From NCBI RefSeq assembly GCF_001315105.1, contig NZ_BAZR01000005.1, forward strand, positions 1 to 64,000: 64,000 bases of DNA. The letters run 5' to 3'. The translations under genes and the position numbers were made by a program. Shown here piece by piece: positions 17,324-27,722 of this stretch. Position 1 is the stretch's first letter. Every line of letters starts with the position of its first letter. Under the pieces are notes generated by a model. The model was not told the origin of the DNA, did not search any database, and saw nothing but the letters and a program-made list of their open reading frames with translations. This DNA comes from Paenibacillus sp. JCM 10914 (GTDB lineage: Bacteria; Bacillota; Bacilli; Paenibacillales; Paenibacillaceae).

Positions 17324-20300
17324 CTATAAATCCCAGATACGGTACAGAATGACCGTCGCTTCGGCGCGGGTAAGCAGATCTTGCGGTGCCAGAAGGCCGT
17401 TCTTGCCGTTTACGATTCCTGACTTTACCAAGATCGCAACGCTGTCCGCTGCATAACCCGAGACGCTTGCCGCATCGCGGTATGCGGTCAAACTTCCACT
17501 GCCCGCGGCTGACTTGCCGGCAGCGGATAATGCCCGTGCTGCTAGCGTCATCATATCTTGGCGAGAGATGGGGTTATTCGGTTTGAAGGTACCATCAGCA
17601 AAACCGTTCACGATGCCAAGGGAGTGGGCCACGTCCAGCGCACCTCTATAATTAGCGTTAGTTTCTACATCGCTAAAAGTTGCTGTTGGGTTCTCGGAAC
17701 TCCTCAATTCAAGCGCTCTTACCAGAAGCGTAACGAAGTCGGCTCTGGTGATGGACGTCTCAGGAGAGAAACGGTTCTCGCCACACCCTCGACGACATCG
17801 CGTGCTGCCATGTGCTGAATGGCCTGCGCAGCCCAAGGGACACTCGCCAAATCCCCGAAACTGTGGGATACATAGGCTACCGCATAAGTACCGAAGTGAG
17901 TGGTTTGGAAGACCACTGCCCCGGAGGATGCGTTATACTGGCTGTTAGGTATAGGAGAGATTCTGCCATCGCTGTCGATGTACCAAGCAACGATCTGATG
18001 GGCAAGCTCGCCAGCGGTCGATGTGTAAGGAATTTCTACCGTTACGGGTGCTTTGGGATTACTCCATGCAATCACGCGGTCGCCTGCAGTCAGCTTCAGA
18101 TGGATCACCGGACGGCTGCCGATTCGTTCACGGTCCACTGAATTTAATTCCACTACCGTATCGGTCTCGATATGGATGGATACCTGTTCTGTGTTGACTG
18201 TTACATTGGATAACATGTTGCTTGGAATATGAAGAATTCCGCTTTTCGTCTTTAGTACAAGCGCAAACGCTTCTTGACCTCTTAGGCTGTGACTTGGCAG
18301 TTGTACTTCATACGAGTGAACACCCGTTGGTGTTGATGTCATTTCGATCACGATTTGCTTCTTGCCACTAACAACGGAAGTCGCTTGCTTGAGCGCTTGG
18401 TTCAGAGTATCGCTCGAAATGGTACCTAAGGCGTGGCCGTTGACTACCTTCACTCCCGGCTTGATCGTTGCCACGCCATCTGCGCTGACGGTGATCTCCG
18501 ATGGGCTGCCTGCACCATTGCTGCCGCTATTGCTGTTACTGCTGCTATTGTTGTTAGTCCCGTTACCGTCGTTCCCGCCGCCTGGGTTATTCCCGCCTGG
18601 ATTTCCAGGTTTACCGGTCAGGGTAAGCACGCCGAACACGGACGGATCCTGATAGCCGTTGCCGGTCGTATCATTCCACGCGGCCACACTTTGGCGAGCG
18701 CCGTCCTTGGCGTCGTTAACCTGAACGTCGAAGCCGATCTTAACCTCGTTGGCTGGCGTGATCGATTTGAATGGAATTCTGGCTTCAATTGTATAGTTCG
18801 TGCCTGACACATTCGCGGCTGAGATGAAACCTGCTGCGATGCCGACAGGATTGAATGACGTCTCATTGTCAAAATTGACGCGGTATTGTCCGTCATCATC
18901 TTGATAGAAGGTTGTTTTGGCGTTGTTCTCATCGATGAAGATTTCAACCGAATCCTGCTCCCAGACGTTCGCGCTGGATTTATCGAGCTGAGTGTCGCTG
19001 ACCTGGATCAATACATACAGATTCTCATCGTCCCAGAGCGCTTTCGCGACGCCGGTCGCTCCCTGCCAAGCCATCTGATACTGGTTGACTGCCATGGCGG
19101 GCGCTTGGCTCCAAATCGAATCAACGACTCCGTCTATGGTTGGCGTGCCATACACGGCCGTAGAATGATGGGCATCTCTGGAATCGGGCTTATGTTCTTT
19201 GATGAAGGTATCAGGATCGATGACGCCGTAATAAGCCGGTTTGGCTTGCAAATTCTTATCGAATAGCAGCGGGTTGGATGCGGCACGCCAGCTCGTGTTG
19301 TCATCCATGCCCCAGAAGGTGACGCGGCTGATGTGATCCGCATGATCACGGAAAATATTCATTAACTGGGCGTACAGATACCCTTGCGCATTGGCAAGCT
19401 GCTCCGAGAGCTGGTAGTTACTGCCGGCTTGAATGTCCAGCTCGCTAATCGTGACTTCCACGCCCAGGGAAATAAATTTCTCCAGCGAGCGTTTCACATT
19501 CTCCGGATTGGTATTGACATTGTAGTGTCCCTGCATGCCCACGCCGTCGACCAGCTTCTTGCCAGGATGGTCGACCGCATACTTGTCGTTCATCGCCTTC
19601 ACCATCTGATAGATAGCCTCGGCTTTGTTCTGGTTGTCTTCGTTGTAATCGTTGTAGTGGAGTTTAATGTCCCATTCGATGATCGTCCAGTACTTCTCTT
19701 GCGGCCAGGAACGCTTGCTCTACATAATCCGGACCTATGGTTGATACCAAGGCGATTGCCGGAGCGATCCTTGCCAGTTGGCCGGATTCGGCGGATTATC
19801 GCTCATCGCTTCATTGACCACGTCCCAGGAGATCACCTTGTCGCCCGAAGTGCTCCATAACCGTGCGGATATGCGTCCGTAGGTTTGCCAGCGCTTCGTC
19901 ACGACTTAATGGCACGGTGTTTCCTTGCCCATCCTGCGTTGTATTCATCCACACCGGAGACTGCTGATGCCAGACGAGCACGTGACCGTGCATCTGCATT
20001 CCTTCGTCCAGCACTTTATCGACCATGGCGTCCGCCGCGGCGAACGTGAAGTTGCCTTTCGTTGGCTGCATTGCATCCGGCTTCATCGCATTGCCGGCCG
20101 TGGCGACGTTGTGATGCATGGATAACAACTCTAGTCTTACACCTTCCAAGTCCTCCGCCGTAATCGCGTTGCCGATCAGAAAATCGTCTTGATACGCTTG
20201 CTTGATCGGAATCAGGTCTTTCTCGATTTCAATGGGCCCTGCACTGGTTTTTTCAAAGCTAATATCGTCGATATAAAAGGAGGCCGTTGCATTATTTGAA

Positions 20301-21304
20301 CTTTCGATATAGATGGTCAAGTATTCATCACCGACGCTGTTATATCGGTAGGTTCCTTCGAACTGCACCCAGCCGTCGCTGGTGCTGATTGTTTTGGGCG
20401 CAAGGGCCACGTAGTTCGCGCTGCTTCCGCTGCCGACTTGGGTGGATAACTGCAGCTGCGAGCTGGTGGGCTCAATCAATTTGACCCATGCCGATACTTT
20501 GTATTCGCTGCCTTTGTCCACGTATTTCTCTACTCGCAAGGACGGACCATGCCACGAGGTGGTGCGGCCTTCGACTTTCAAGGCATGCGAACCACCCGGT
20601 GTACGGTTGGCTTCATTGGTGACCGTTAACGTTTCCGTACCGGCTCTGCCTTCAAAACCGCCAGTTGACTGGTCTTCAAAATCAATGGTGGCAAAAGGTA
20701 AGGCGGGGTCTCTTGGTTGCTCTTCCTCACTGCCACCGGACGATGTTTTCTTGGTGATGCGCATGTCTCCGACGTAGAAGGGCACCGTCTTTCCCTTGCT
20801 CTCGGATTTCACCCGTATCGCTATATTTTTGCTTCTATCCACGGTCAATTCTTTACTAAGCAAGGTTGCGCTTCCTGCCTTGAAGTCCCCTTTAATCTCC
20901 CAATCGTAGCCTTCCACCGTCTGAAGCTGTGCCTGAGCTCCACTCGGCACATCTACATTGGCGTCCACATAGACGGATGCAGTTACCGTATAGGTATCGC
21001 CATTAACCAAACCGGTGTCGACGAATTTAAAGTCAATCCCGTCCCAATCGTTCGTCCTGTCGCTGATATACAGGGCGTGTCCATCTTCATTGCCGTCAAA
21101 TATTTTGTTCGATACGAGCGTCAAAGTCGGGCTCCCGGCCTGCACGGCTTTGCCCTGCCCATCTGCAAAGGTCTCGTGGTATATCGTTTCGGTATGATCC
21201 TCTCCTTGCGCATCTGCGCTAACGTTCCAGGCTCCTAGACCCGATGGAATGAGTAAAGCCGCCGCGAGCATGGCCGAGATGACTTGATGGATCCTGTTTT
21301 TCAT
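17324..21304 (-). CDS. xynA1: SLH-anchored multimodular GH10 endo-1,4-beta-xylanase (frameshifted)
   Basis: Large secreted xylanase resembling XynA1 of Paenibacillus sp. JDR-2. Order: signal peptide (1-31), two CBM22-type modules (about 38-180 and 200-350), GH10 catalytic domain (358-700), CBM9 (715-900), a Gly/Asn/Ser linker, a beta-rich pre-SLH stalk and three SLH motifs. The GH10 domain shows HGHVLVWH, the acid/base WDVVNEA (Glu codon 19810-19812) and the nucleophile ISELDIQ (Glu codon 19441-19443). The reading frame is broken four times: an extra base in CCC at 19844-19846, one missing base at 19740/19741, two missing at about 19677, and one missing at 17781-17782. Restored, the protein is about 1327 residues with no stops. 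It is divergent from yesM and preceded by a cre-like site. It would release xylo-oligosaccharides and aldouronates at the cell surface. Confidence 0.88.
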
Positions 21305-21531
21305 TTATTGTCCTCCCCTTGACTATATTCGCCGTAATTTAAGCGCTTTCATGAATTTGAATGTTACCTCCTTTCCTCCCGAATTGTACCATCCTGTCAT
21401 AGGCGAGTCTTTTTGCAAATTAAAGATTATACTTTGTTTTTTATATATCATTCGCGATTGACGGCGTTACCGTTAGCCGATAAGTTAAACATGAAGATAG
21501 ACAGAAATGATGGTCACTGGGGGCGCTTATT
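21305..21531. promoter_or_regulatory. divergent xynA1/yesM control region with cre-like site
   Basis: TTTAAGCGCTTTCA at 21338-21351 matches the cre consensus TGAAARCGYTWNCA at 12 of 14 positions. On the minus strand it lies downstream of a TACAAT -10-like element (plus 21383-21388), a position suited to CcpA roadblock of xynA1. The xynA1 start has a GGGGAGG ribosome site; yesM starts at a GTG behind GGGGG. Confidence 0.5.
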
Positions 21532-23250
21532 GTGAAATTAATCCGAAGTCCGTGGAAGAAAATCGTGTTGAATCGGTTGATTTTATCCTTTATCTGCATT
21601 TTGCTGCCGCTGTATTCACTGGCTATTGTCATTTATAACTGGGGGATTCAGACGCTGAAGACGGAGATATCCAGCTCGATGACCTCGCAGGTGTCGCAAT
21701 ACTTCGCGGGACTTGAGAACGAGTTCAGCCGCATCCTCGATCTGCAGCTCGATGTTTTGACGGACAACAATTTGAATGCGCTTGCAAGCATCCCGGAATC
21801 GATGAACGCCATCGAAAAGGTGCAGAAGATATTAGCCTTGCAGCAGCGGCTGAACGCGATCCGCAACAGCAGCGCCTACATCAAGGAAGTGCACGCCTAC
21901 ATTCCGTCGATACAGAAGGATATCTCGGCATTAAGCGTGTCGGATTTCAATCGCAAGAGCTACGTCGAGCATATGAAAATGTCGGGTTTGGATGAGGTGC
22001 AGGTCGTGAACATGCAGGGGAGCATGTACATGGTGGCCGCCTACCCTTATGTATTGCCGATGAGTGAGCGCGAACCGATCTTCATCGTCGCCATTGAGCT
22101 GTCGCTGGACAACCTGCAAGATGCGCTGCATACGATGCGCAGCGTACCCGAGGAGGGACTGATCTTCAGCAGCCCGCAGTTCATGCTTGCGACCAGCCAC
22201 GAGACGGATTTGAACGAGACGATGGTGCAGCAGATCGGTCAAGGCCAGGTAGACGACGTTGCTCAGGTTGTCCGCTATGACGGTCAGCGATATTTGAGCG
22301 TGAGCACGGCATCGAGCTTTTTCGGTGCGCTGCTGATCAAATATGTGCCGGAAAGCGCCGTATTTCAACCGCTGGAGAAGTTCAGGAACTGGTTTTTGTT
22401 GTTCGCGGCCGTCTCCTTGGCGATTATCGTCATTTATTCGTTGTATGTCTACCAGTATATTCATAAGCCGCTGGCCTTGTTGGTCAAAGCGTTTCGCAAA
22501 ATAGAGATCGGTGACTTTAGCGAACCGATTCGTCATGAGAGCCGAGATGAATTCCAATATATCTACACCCGATTTAACGCCATGCTCGATAACCTGAAAT
22601 CTCTGATCGATCAGGTGTACAAGCAGCGGATAATGACGCAGAAGGCCGAGCTTAAACAGCTGCAATCCCAGATTAATCCTCACTTTTTGTACAACAGCTT
22701 CTTTATCTTGAATACGATGACCCGCCTTGGCGACTATGAGCAGGTAGAACGGTTCGCGAACCAACTCGGCGAGTATTTCCAGTTCGTGACGCGCAACCAT
22801 TCGGACGAAGTGCCGCTCGGCAGAGAAGTGCAGCATGCGAGGGTATATGCCGAAATACAGGGGATGCGATTTGCGAACCGCGTCACCGTCGCTTTCGGAG
22901 AATTGCCGGAGAATTCAGGTCATGTAATGGTGCCGCGGCTGATTCTGCAGCCCCTTATCGAGAACGCATTCGGGCATGGCCTGGAGCAGAAAGCGACCGG
23001 GGGCAGGCTGGACGTGCGGTTTGAGAAAACGGATCATGTCATCCGATTGATTGTCGAGGATAACGGTCAACAGCTCGATGATGAAGGGCTTAAGTCAATC
23101 CAGCAGAAATTGGAGATGCCGGGTGAAGCCGAGACGACGGGGCTGATTAATATTCATCAGCGGATACGGTTGAAATTCGGTCCGGACAGCGGGTTGACGT
23201 TATCGCGTAACGAATGGGGCGGCGTGAAGGCGACCATTACAATTCAATGA
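21532..23250 (+). CDS. yesM: YesM-type sensor histidine kinase
   Basis: 572-residue membrane histidine kinase of the YesM/LytS class. TM1 is at residues about 14-32 (LILSFICILLPLYSLAIVIY). A 250-residue extracytoplasmic sensor follows, then TM2 at about 285-305 and a HAMP linker. The His-kinase region has the phospho-acceptor H384 in SQINPHFLYN. The C-terminal ATPase has LILQPLIENAFGHG and a GLINIHQRI motif. The cognate regulator yesN starts 21 bases downstream. In the similar aldouronate locus of Paenibacillus sp. JDR-2, this pair sits with lplA-lplB-ytcP and controls xylo-oligosaccharide uptake; the same role is inferred here. GTG start at 21532. Confidence 0.9.
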   Translation: MKLIRSPWKKIVLNRLILSFICILLPLYSLAIVIYNWGIQTLKTEISSSMTSQVSQYFAGLENEFSRILDLQLDVLTDNNLNALASIPESMNAIEKVQKILALQQRLNAIRNSSAYIKEVHAYIPSIQKDISALSVSDFNRKSYVEHMKMSGLDEVQVVNMQGSMYMVAAYPYVLPMSEREPIFIVAIELSLDNLQDALHTMRSVPEEGLIFSSPQFMLATSHETDLNETMVQQIGQGQVDDVAQVVRYDGQRYLSVSTASSFFGALLIKYVPESAVFQPLEKFRNWFLLFAAVSLAIIVIYSLYVYQYIHKPLALLVKAFRKIEIGDFSEPIRHESRDEFQYIYTRFNAMLDNLKSLIDQVYKQRIMTQKAELKQLQSQINPHFLYNSFFILNTMTRLGDYEQVERFANQLGEYFQFVTRNHSDEVPLGREVQHARVYAEIQGMRFANRVTVAFGELPENSGHVMVPRLILQPLIENAFGHGLEQKATGGRLDVRFEKTDHVIRLIVEDNGQQLDDEGLKSIQQKLEMPGEAETTGLINIHQRIRLKFGPDSGLTLSRNEWGGVKATITIQ

Positions 23251-23271
23251 TAGACAGAGGGGGTTGGAGCA

Positions 23272-24948
23272 ATGTATCGACTGCTCGTAGTGGATGACGA
23301 GGCGATCATCGCAGACGGATTAAGCGAAATTTTGCAAGGAATAACGGATTTGGAACTGGACGTGTATAAGGCGTACTCCGGGACGGAGGCGCTCAAGCTG
23401 TTTGACCGGACGCGCTTTGATATCGTGTTGACGGATATCCGCATGCCGGAGATGGACGGTCTGCAGTTGTTGGAAGAGATCCGCTATAGGTGGCCCAAAT
23501 GCCGCGTGATCTTCCTGACCGGATATGATGAATTCTCGTACGTATATACGGCGATTCAGCATGAGGGCGTGAATTATCTACTGAAGACGGAGGGCTACGA
23601 TAAAGTGATCCAGACCGTTACGCAGGCCGTATCCGATATGGAGGCGGAGTGGAGTGCGGAGACGCTGCTGATAGAAGCTCGGGAACAGTCAGACAAGGCA
23701 AAGGAGTTGTTACGCAAGGATTTTTTATACGGGGTGTTAAAAGAACGGATTGACACAAGCGAGGTGACCTCGCGCCAATTCGCAGAATTGGACGTTCCGC
23801 TGTGTGCACAGAATCCCGTCATGCTCTTGCTCGGCCGGGTCAATCGGACATCGGGCAGCATGACGTATTCGGGAAAAATCAAACAGCTGTACCATATTAG
23901 AACCGTTGCCCGATCCTACTTATCCTCGCATGCGGTGTTCGTTGATTTCGCCCATGAGCAAGATGATCTCGTCTGGCTGCTGCAGCCGCTAAGGGGCAGT
24001 GCGGACCTAGTGGATGCGGAACTCAGTGAGGCATGGTCAAGGCTGTCGGCATTTCTGAAAGGCAGTCTGGAGATGGTACAGGCAGCCTGTAAGGAATCAA
24101 CGGGCTGTGAGCTATCGCTTGTCCTGGATGATGAGCCGGCCGCATGGCCGGCCGCTTGCGAACGATTCGCCCAGCTTCATATGCTGATGAATTATCGCAT
24201 CGGGCGGTCACATGGGCTGATTCTCGGCAAGCAGGCGGCAAGTCATAGCCAAGGGACGGAATTTCAGAAGGGGAACAAGCTGCGCATAGCCTCGGCTGTA
24301 TTGGATGCTCTTGCCGAACGGCTGGCACTCGGCAGGAAGGACGAGTTTGACAGGATACTGGAGGAGGCTGCGGCGGAACTGCGCGAACTGAATAGCATGC
24401 ACCATGTGCATGCTCAGGAAATGTATTACGCAATTGCCTTGATTCTCTTCGCTCATATCAATCGCTGGCAGTTATCGGAAGCGCTGACCCAGATCGTAGG
24501 GCTGCACAAATTAATGAATCCGACCGAGCATGAGTCGTGGCCGGCTGCGATCGCTTATTTGGGCAAGGTTGCCGATGCATTGTTTCGGCTGCAGAATCAG
24601 GAAGAAGAGCGAAGGGCTATCAGAATCGTCTCGATCATCCAGCAGCATATTCAGAACCATCTCCACGATCCCCATGAGATTTCACTCGTTCGGCTGGCCG
24701 AGCTGGCCTTTTTTAACCCTTCCTATCTGTCGAGGTTGTTCAAGCAGGTGACCGGCATCAATGTGTCCGAATATATCGCGGCCGCTCGCATGACGAGAGC
24801 CAAGCGACTATTGGAAGAGCCTAGCCTGAAGATACAGGAGGTCTCGGATCGGCTTGGATACGGTACGGCGACGAATTTCACGCGCTCGTTCCGCAAGGCA
24901 ACGAATATGACGCCACAAGAATATCGGACATCGATCATGAACAAGTAA
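23272..24948 (+). CDS. yesN: YesN-type AraC-family response regulator
   Basis: 558-residue response regulator. The receiver at residues 1-120 has D8-D9, phospho-acceptor D55 (IVLTDIRMPEMDG) and the Lys of YLLKTEGY. A long middle segment (about 130-440) is typical of the YesN class. The C-terminal AraC-type double helix-turn-helix (about 455-555) contains LAELAFFNPSYLSRLFKQVTG and VSDRLGYGTATNFTRSFRKATNMTPQEY, cited here only as markers of the two recognition helices. It acts with YesM, immediately upstream, and probably activates the lpl genes downstream and perhaps xynA1. Ribosome site GGGGGTTGG precedes ATG 23272. Confidence 0.9.
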   Translation: MYRLLVVDDEAIIADGLSEILQGITDLELDVYKAYSGTEALKLFDRTRFDIVLTDIRMPEMDGLQLLEEIRYRWPKCRVIFLTGYDEFSYVYTAIQHEGVNYLLKTEGYDKVIQTVTQAVSDMEAEWSAETLLIEAREQSDKAKELLRKDFLYGVLKERIDTSEVTSRQFAELDVPLCAQNPVMLLLGRVNRTSGSMTYSGKIKQLYHIRTVARSYLSSHAVFVDFAHEQDDLVWLLQPLRGSADLVDAELSEAWSRLSAFLKGSLEMVQAACKESTGCELSLVLDDEPAAWPAACERFAQLHMLMNYRIGRSHGLILGKQAASHSQGTEFQKGNKLRIASAVLDALAERLALGRKDEFDRILEEAAAELRELNSMHHVHAQEMYYAIALILFAHINRWQLSEALTQIVGLHKLMNPTEHESWPAAIAYLGKVADALFRLQNQEEERRAIRIVSIIQQHIQNHLHDPHEISLVRLAELAFFNPSYLSRLFKQVTGINVSEYIAAARMTRAKRLLEEPSLKIQEVSDRLGYGTATNFTRSFRKATNMTPQEYRTSIMNK

Positions 24949-24978
24949 ATTGCTGATCGGAATGTCAAGCAAGGAATA

Positions 24979-25008
24979 TTGTTGAATTACGGGCGTAAGC
25001 GCTATCAT
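24979..25008 (+). promoter_or_regulatory. lplA promoter with overlapping cre-like site
   Basis: TTGTTG (24979-24984) and TATCAT (25003-25008), 18-base spacer. CGTAAGCGCTATCA (24994-25007) matches cre at 12 of 14 positions and covers the -10, so CcpA binding there would block transcription. Confidence 0.5.
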
Positions 25009-25057
25009 AAAAAGCGTAAGATCTATGCGTTACACTCTGGGGGGAGGATCATTGAAC

Positions 25058-26716
25058 ATGAAACGCAGAACCAATATGGTTATCGCTTTAACAATGGCGG
25101 GTATGCTCGCGTTGTCGGCTTGCGGCGGGGGATCAAGCAATAACGGCAGTACGGCGGCTCCGGAAAGTCCACCGAGCAGCACCGAGCAGCCAGTCGATCT
25201 GTCTGGAAAGTACGAACCACCTATCGAAGTCTCGGCATGGCGCTACACGGAGTCCACGTACAAGTACGAGAATGGCGACTCGATCGGCAGCAACATTTAC
25301 ACGAAAGCTTACCAAGAAGAGCTCGGCATTCATTTAAACTACAAATGGACGGTTCCAATCGAACAGTTCGAGCAGAAGATGAACGTATCCATCGCTTCCG
25401 GCGATTTGCCGGACATCATGTGGCTGACGAACAAGCAGCTTACGGATTTGGCCGACAATGATATGCTCTATGATTTGACCGACTTATACGAGCAGTATGC
25501 AACACCGCTCGCCAAGGAGATTCTGCAGCAGGATCAGAAGGCGTTCGACACGGCCAAAATCAACGGCCGCCTGATGGCCATTCCGAAGACCGCTTCTGCG
25601 GTAGACGGTCTGCCGATCCTGCACGTACGTACGGATTGGCTGGAGAAGCTGAGTCTGCCAGAGCCAAAGACGATGCAGGATCTCGTAGATATTGCCAAGG
25701 CATTCGTGACGCAAGATCCGGATGGCAACAATCAAGCCGACACCATCGGTCTCGGGTTGACGAAGACGTTCCTCACGGATAACCATTTCGGTACGGCGGG
25801 CTTCTTTGCCGGCTTCCATGCATATCCGCAGAAGTGGACGACAGATGATTCCGGCAAGTTGGTGTACGGCAGCATTCAACCGGGCGTGAAGGAAGGCTTG
25901 CAATGGCTGCAGGATATGTATAAGGAAGGGCTGCTGGACATGGAATTCGGCGTTAAGGACCGCGCCAAGGTAACGGAATCGGTCGCCAGCGGCAAGCTGG
26001 GCATGTTCTACGGTGGTATGTCTTCGCCGGGTGCCGTCATCCAGGATAACGCGACGAATGATCCGAATGCGGAGTGGAAGGCGTTCGCACTTGTATCTGC
26101 CGATGAAGTGAAGGCGATGCCGATGGGCAAAGTGCCGGTCCAGCTGTATTACGCCGTGAGCAAGAAGAGCAAACATCCGGAAGCGATCATGAAGCTGCTC
26201 AATTTCAGCATGGAGGGCTTCGCCCCGGATGCACCGGCGGACACCGGCTTTGGCTTTAGCCCAAGCGGCCTCCCGGTATACTTGTATAACTTTATCGGAC
26301 CGGAGCCGGCGATGAAGAATCTGAATGCCCATCGTAACGTGCTCACAGCACTGGAGTCGAATGATCCATCTTCGTTGTCGTCGGAAGAGAAGACCTACTA
26401 CGACAAGATTGTCGATCATCGTGCCGGCAATCGGGAGAACTGGGGACAGGATCGCATCTTCGGAACGCCGAGCAGCTTCGATGTCATTGAACAGTATGTC
26501 GACGAAGACAATTATCAGCTCGATGGCTTCTACGGCGGTTCAACGCCGACGATGGTCGAGAAGTTCGCTTCGCTTCAGAAGCTGGAGGAAGAAGTGTTCA
26601 CCAACATTATTATGGGTCAATCGATCGATTCCTTTGATAAATTCACGGAGGATTGGATGAAACTTGGCGGGGAGCAAATTACGAATGAAGTCAATGAGTG
26701 GGCTTCCAAGTTGTAA
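25058..26716 (+). CDS. lplA: extracellular sugar-binding lipoprotein (LplA family)
   Basis: 552-residue solute-binding lipoprotein. The N-terminus has a lipobox, LSACG, with Cys at about residue 23, then a Ser/Asn/Gly-rich linker. The rest is a class-1 sugar-binding fold of the LplA/YtcQ type (VSIASGDLPDIMWLTNKQL, VRTDWLEKL, DPDGNNQADTIGL, SGKLGMFYGG). It should capture oligosaccharides outside the cell and hand them to the two permeases downstream. In Paenibacillus sp. JDR-2, proteins of this family in the same gene order carry aldouronates. No ATPase gene is in the operon; such systems use a shared MsmX-type ATPase encoded elsewhere. I chose ATG 25058, which has GGAGGA 8 bases upstream, over an earlier in-frame ATG at 25025. 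Confidence 0.88.
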   Translation: MKRRTNMVIALTMAGMLALSACGGGSSNNGSTAAPESPPSSTEQPVDLSGKYEPPIEVSAWRYTESTYKYENGDSIGSNIYTKAYQEELGIHLNYKWTVPIEQFEQKMNVSIASGDLPDIMWLTNKQLTDLADNDMLYDLTDLYEQYATPLAKEILQQDQKAFDTAKINGRLMAIPKTASAVDGLPILHVRTDWLEKLSLPEPKTMQDLVDIAKAFVTQDPDGNNQADTIGLGLTKTFLTDNHFGTAGFFAGFHAYPQKWTTDDSGKLVYGSIQPGVKEGLQWLQDMYKEGLLDMEFGVKDRAKVTESVASGKLGMFYGGMSSPGAVIQDNATNDPNAEWKAFALVSADEVKAMPMGKVPVQLYYAVSKKSKHPEAIMKLLNFSMEGFAPDAPADTGFGFSPSGLPVYLYNFIGPEPAMKNLNAHRNVLTALESNDPSSLSSEEKTYYDKIVDHRAGNRENWGQDRIFGTPSSFDVIEQYVDEDNYQLDGFYGGSTPTMVEKFASLQKLEEEVFTNIIMGQSIDSFDKFTEDWMKLGGEQITNEVNEWASKL

Positions 26717-26745
26717 TCTCGCTGCATCGATTGTGGCATAAGTGC

Positions 26746-26778
26746 GATGGGGAAAGCATTCAAGCGGCTTTCCCCATC
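26746..26778 (+). terminator. intra-operon hairpin after lplA
   Basis: 12-bp perfect stem GATGGGGAAAGC/GCTTTCCCCATC (26746-26757, 26767-26778) with a short CTTTATT tail, between lplA and lplB. Its position suggests partial termination or 3'-end protection, giving more binding protein than permease. Confidence 0.65.
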
Positions 26779-26810
26779 TTTATTCCGGAAATGAAGCGGG
26801 AGGTAACATC

Positions 26811-27710
26811 ATGTCTTGGAAGAAGATCCTGCAAGAAATGCCCTTGCACATCATGTTAATACCAGGCGTTATTCTGACATTAATATTCAGTTATGTGCCG
26901 ATGGCCGGCATCGTGATTGCCTTCCAGAAATTCCAGCCAGCCAAAGGCGTGTTCCGCTCGGACTGGATCGGGTGGGAGAACTTTGAATATATGTTGAATC
27001 TGCCAAATTTTACGAGCGTGTTATGGAACACCGTATTTATCGCCGTATTGAAAATCATCGCCGGCCTAATCGTACCGATTACCGCCGCGCTTATGCTAAA
27101 CGAAGTGGCGAAGGCTTATTTCAAGCGTACGGTGCAAACCGTCATCTATTTCCCGCATTTTCTATCGTGGGTCATTCTCGGCGGCATTGTGATCGACATC
27201 TTGTCGCCTTCCAGCGGCATCGTTAACCAATTCCTCGGTCTCTTCGGGATCAAGCCGATCTTCTTCCTTGGGGACGAGAACTGGTTTCCGTTCACGCTCG
27301 TCATTACGGATACTTGGAAGCATTTTGGTTATGGAACGATCGTCTATCTGGCTGCGCTAACGGCAATTGACCAGTCCTTGTATGAGGCTGCGGTGGTCGA
27401 CGGAGCGAACCGTTGGAAGCAGACGCTCTATGTTACGCTTCCCGGTATGATGCCAATCATTACGCTGATGACCGTGCTTAGTCTCGGGAACGTGCTGAAT
27501 GCGGGCTTCGAGCAAGTGTTCAACTTGTACAGCCCGATGGTCTATAGTACAGGCGATATCATTGATACCTTTGTCTACCGGATTGGGCTGCTCGATGCGC
27601 AGTATGGTCTGGCAACGGCCGTTGGCCTGTTTAAGTCGGTGATATCCTTTGGTTTGATCGTATTGTCGAATAAGCTCGCGAGCGAATATGCCGGGTACCG
27701 GGTGTTCTAA
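26811..27710 (+). CDS. lplB: sugar ABC transporter permease (LplB/YteP type)
   Basis: 299-residue inner-membrane permease with six hydrophobic segments (for example MLIPGVILTLIFSYVPMAGI near the N-terminus). The ATPase-coupling EAA motif is YEAAVVDGANRWKQTLYVTLP. FSYVPMAGIVIAFQ and the LNAGFEQVFNLY loop are typical of the LplB/YteP group. It works with LplA and the following permease. GGGAGG precedes ATG 26811; an upstream in-frame start at 26742 runs through the intergenic hairpin and is rejected. Confidence 0.9.
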   Translation: MSWKKILQEMPLHIMLIPGVILTLIFSYVPMAGIVIAFQKFQPAKGVFRSDWIGWENFEYMLNLPNFTSVLWNTVFIAVLKIIAGLIVPITAALMLNEVAKAYFKRTVQTVIYFPHFLSWVILGGIVIDILSPSSGIVNQFLGLFGIKPIFFLGDENWFPFTLVITDTWKHFGYGTIVYLAALTAIDQSLYEAAVVDGANRWKQTLYVTLPGMMPIITLMTVLSLGNVLNAGFEQVFNLYSPMVYSTGDIIDTFVYRIGLLDAQYGLATAVGLFKSVISFGLIVLSNKLASEYAGYRVF

Positions 27711-27722
27711 GGAGGAATCAGC

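Noticed and set aside
21931..22836. 301-codon open frame antisense to yesM
   Set aside because: It lies wholly inside a conserved kinase gene, has no ribosome site and its His/Arg-rich product is typical of antisense shadows.
25484..26419. 311-codon open frame antisense to lplA
   Set aside because: Shadow of a well-supported lipoprotein gene; no start signal or recognisable product.
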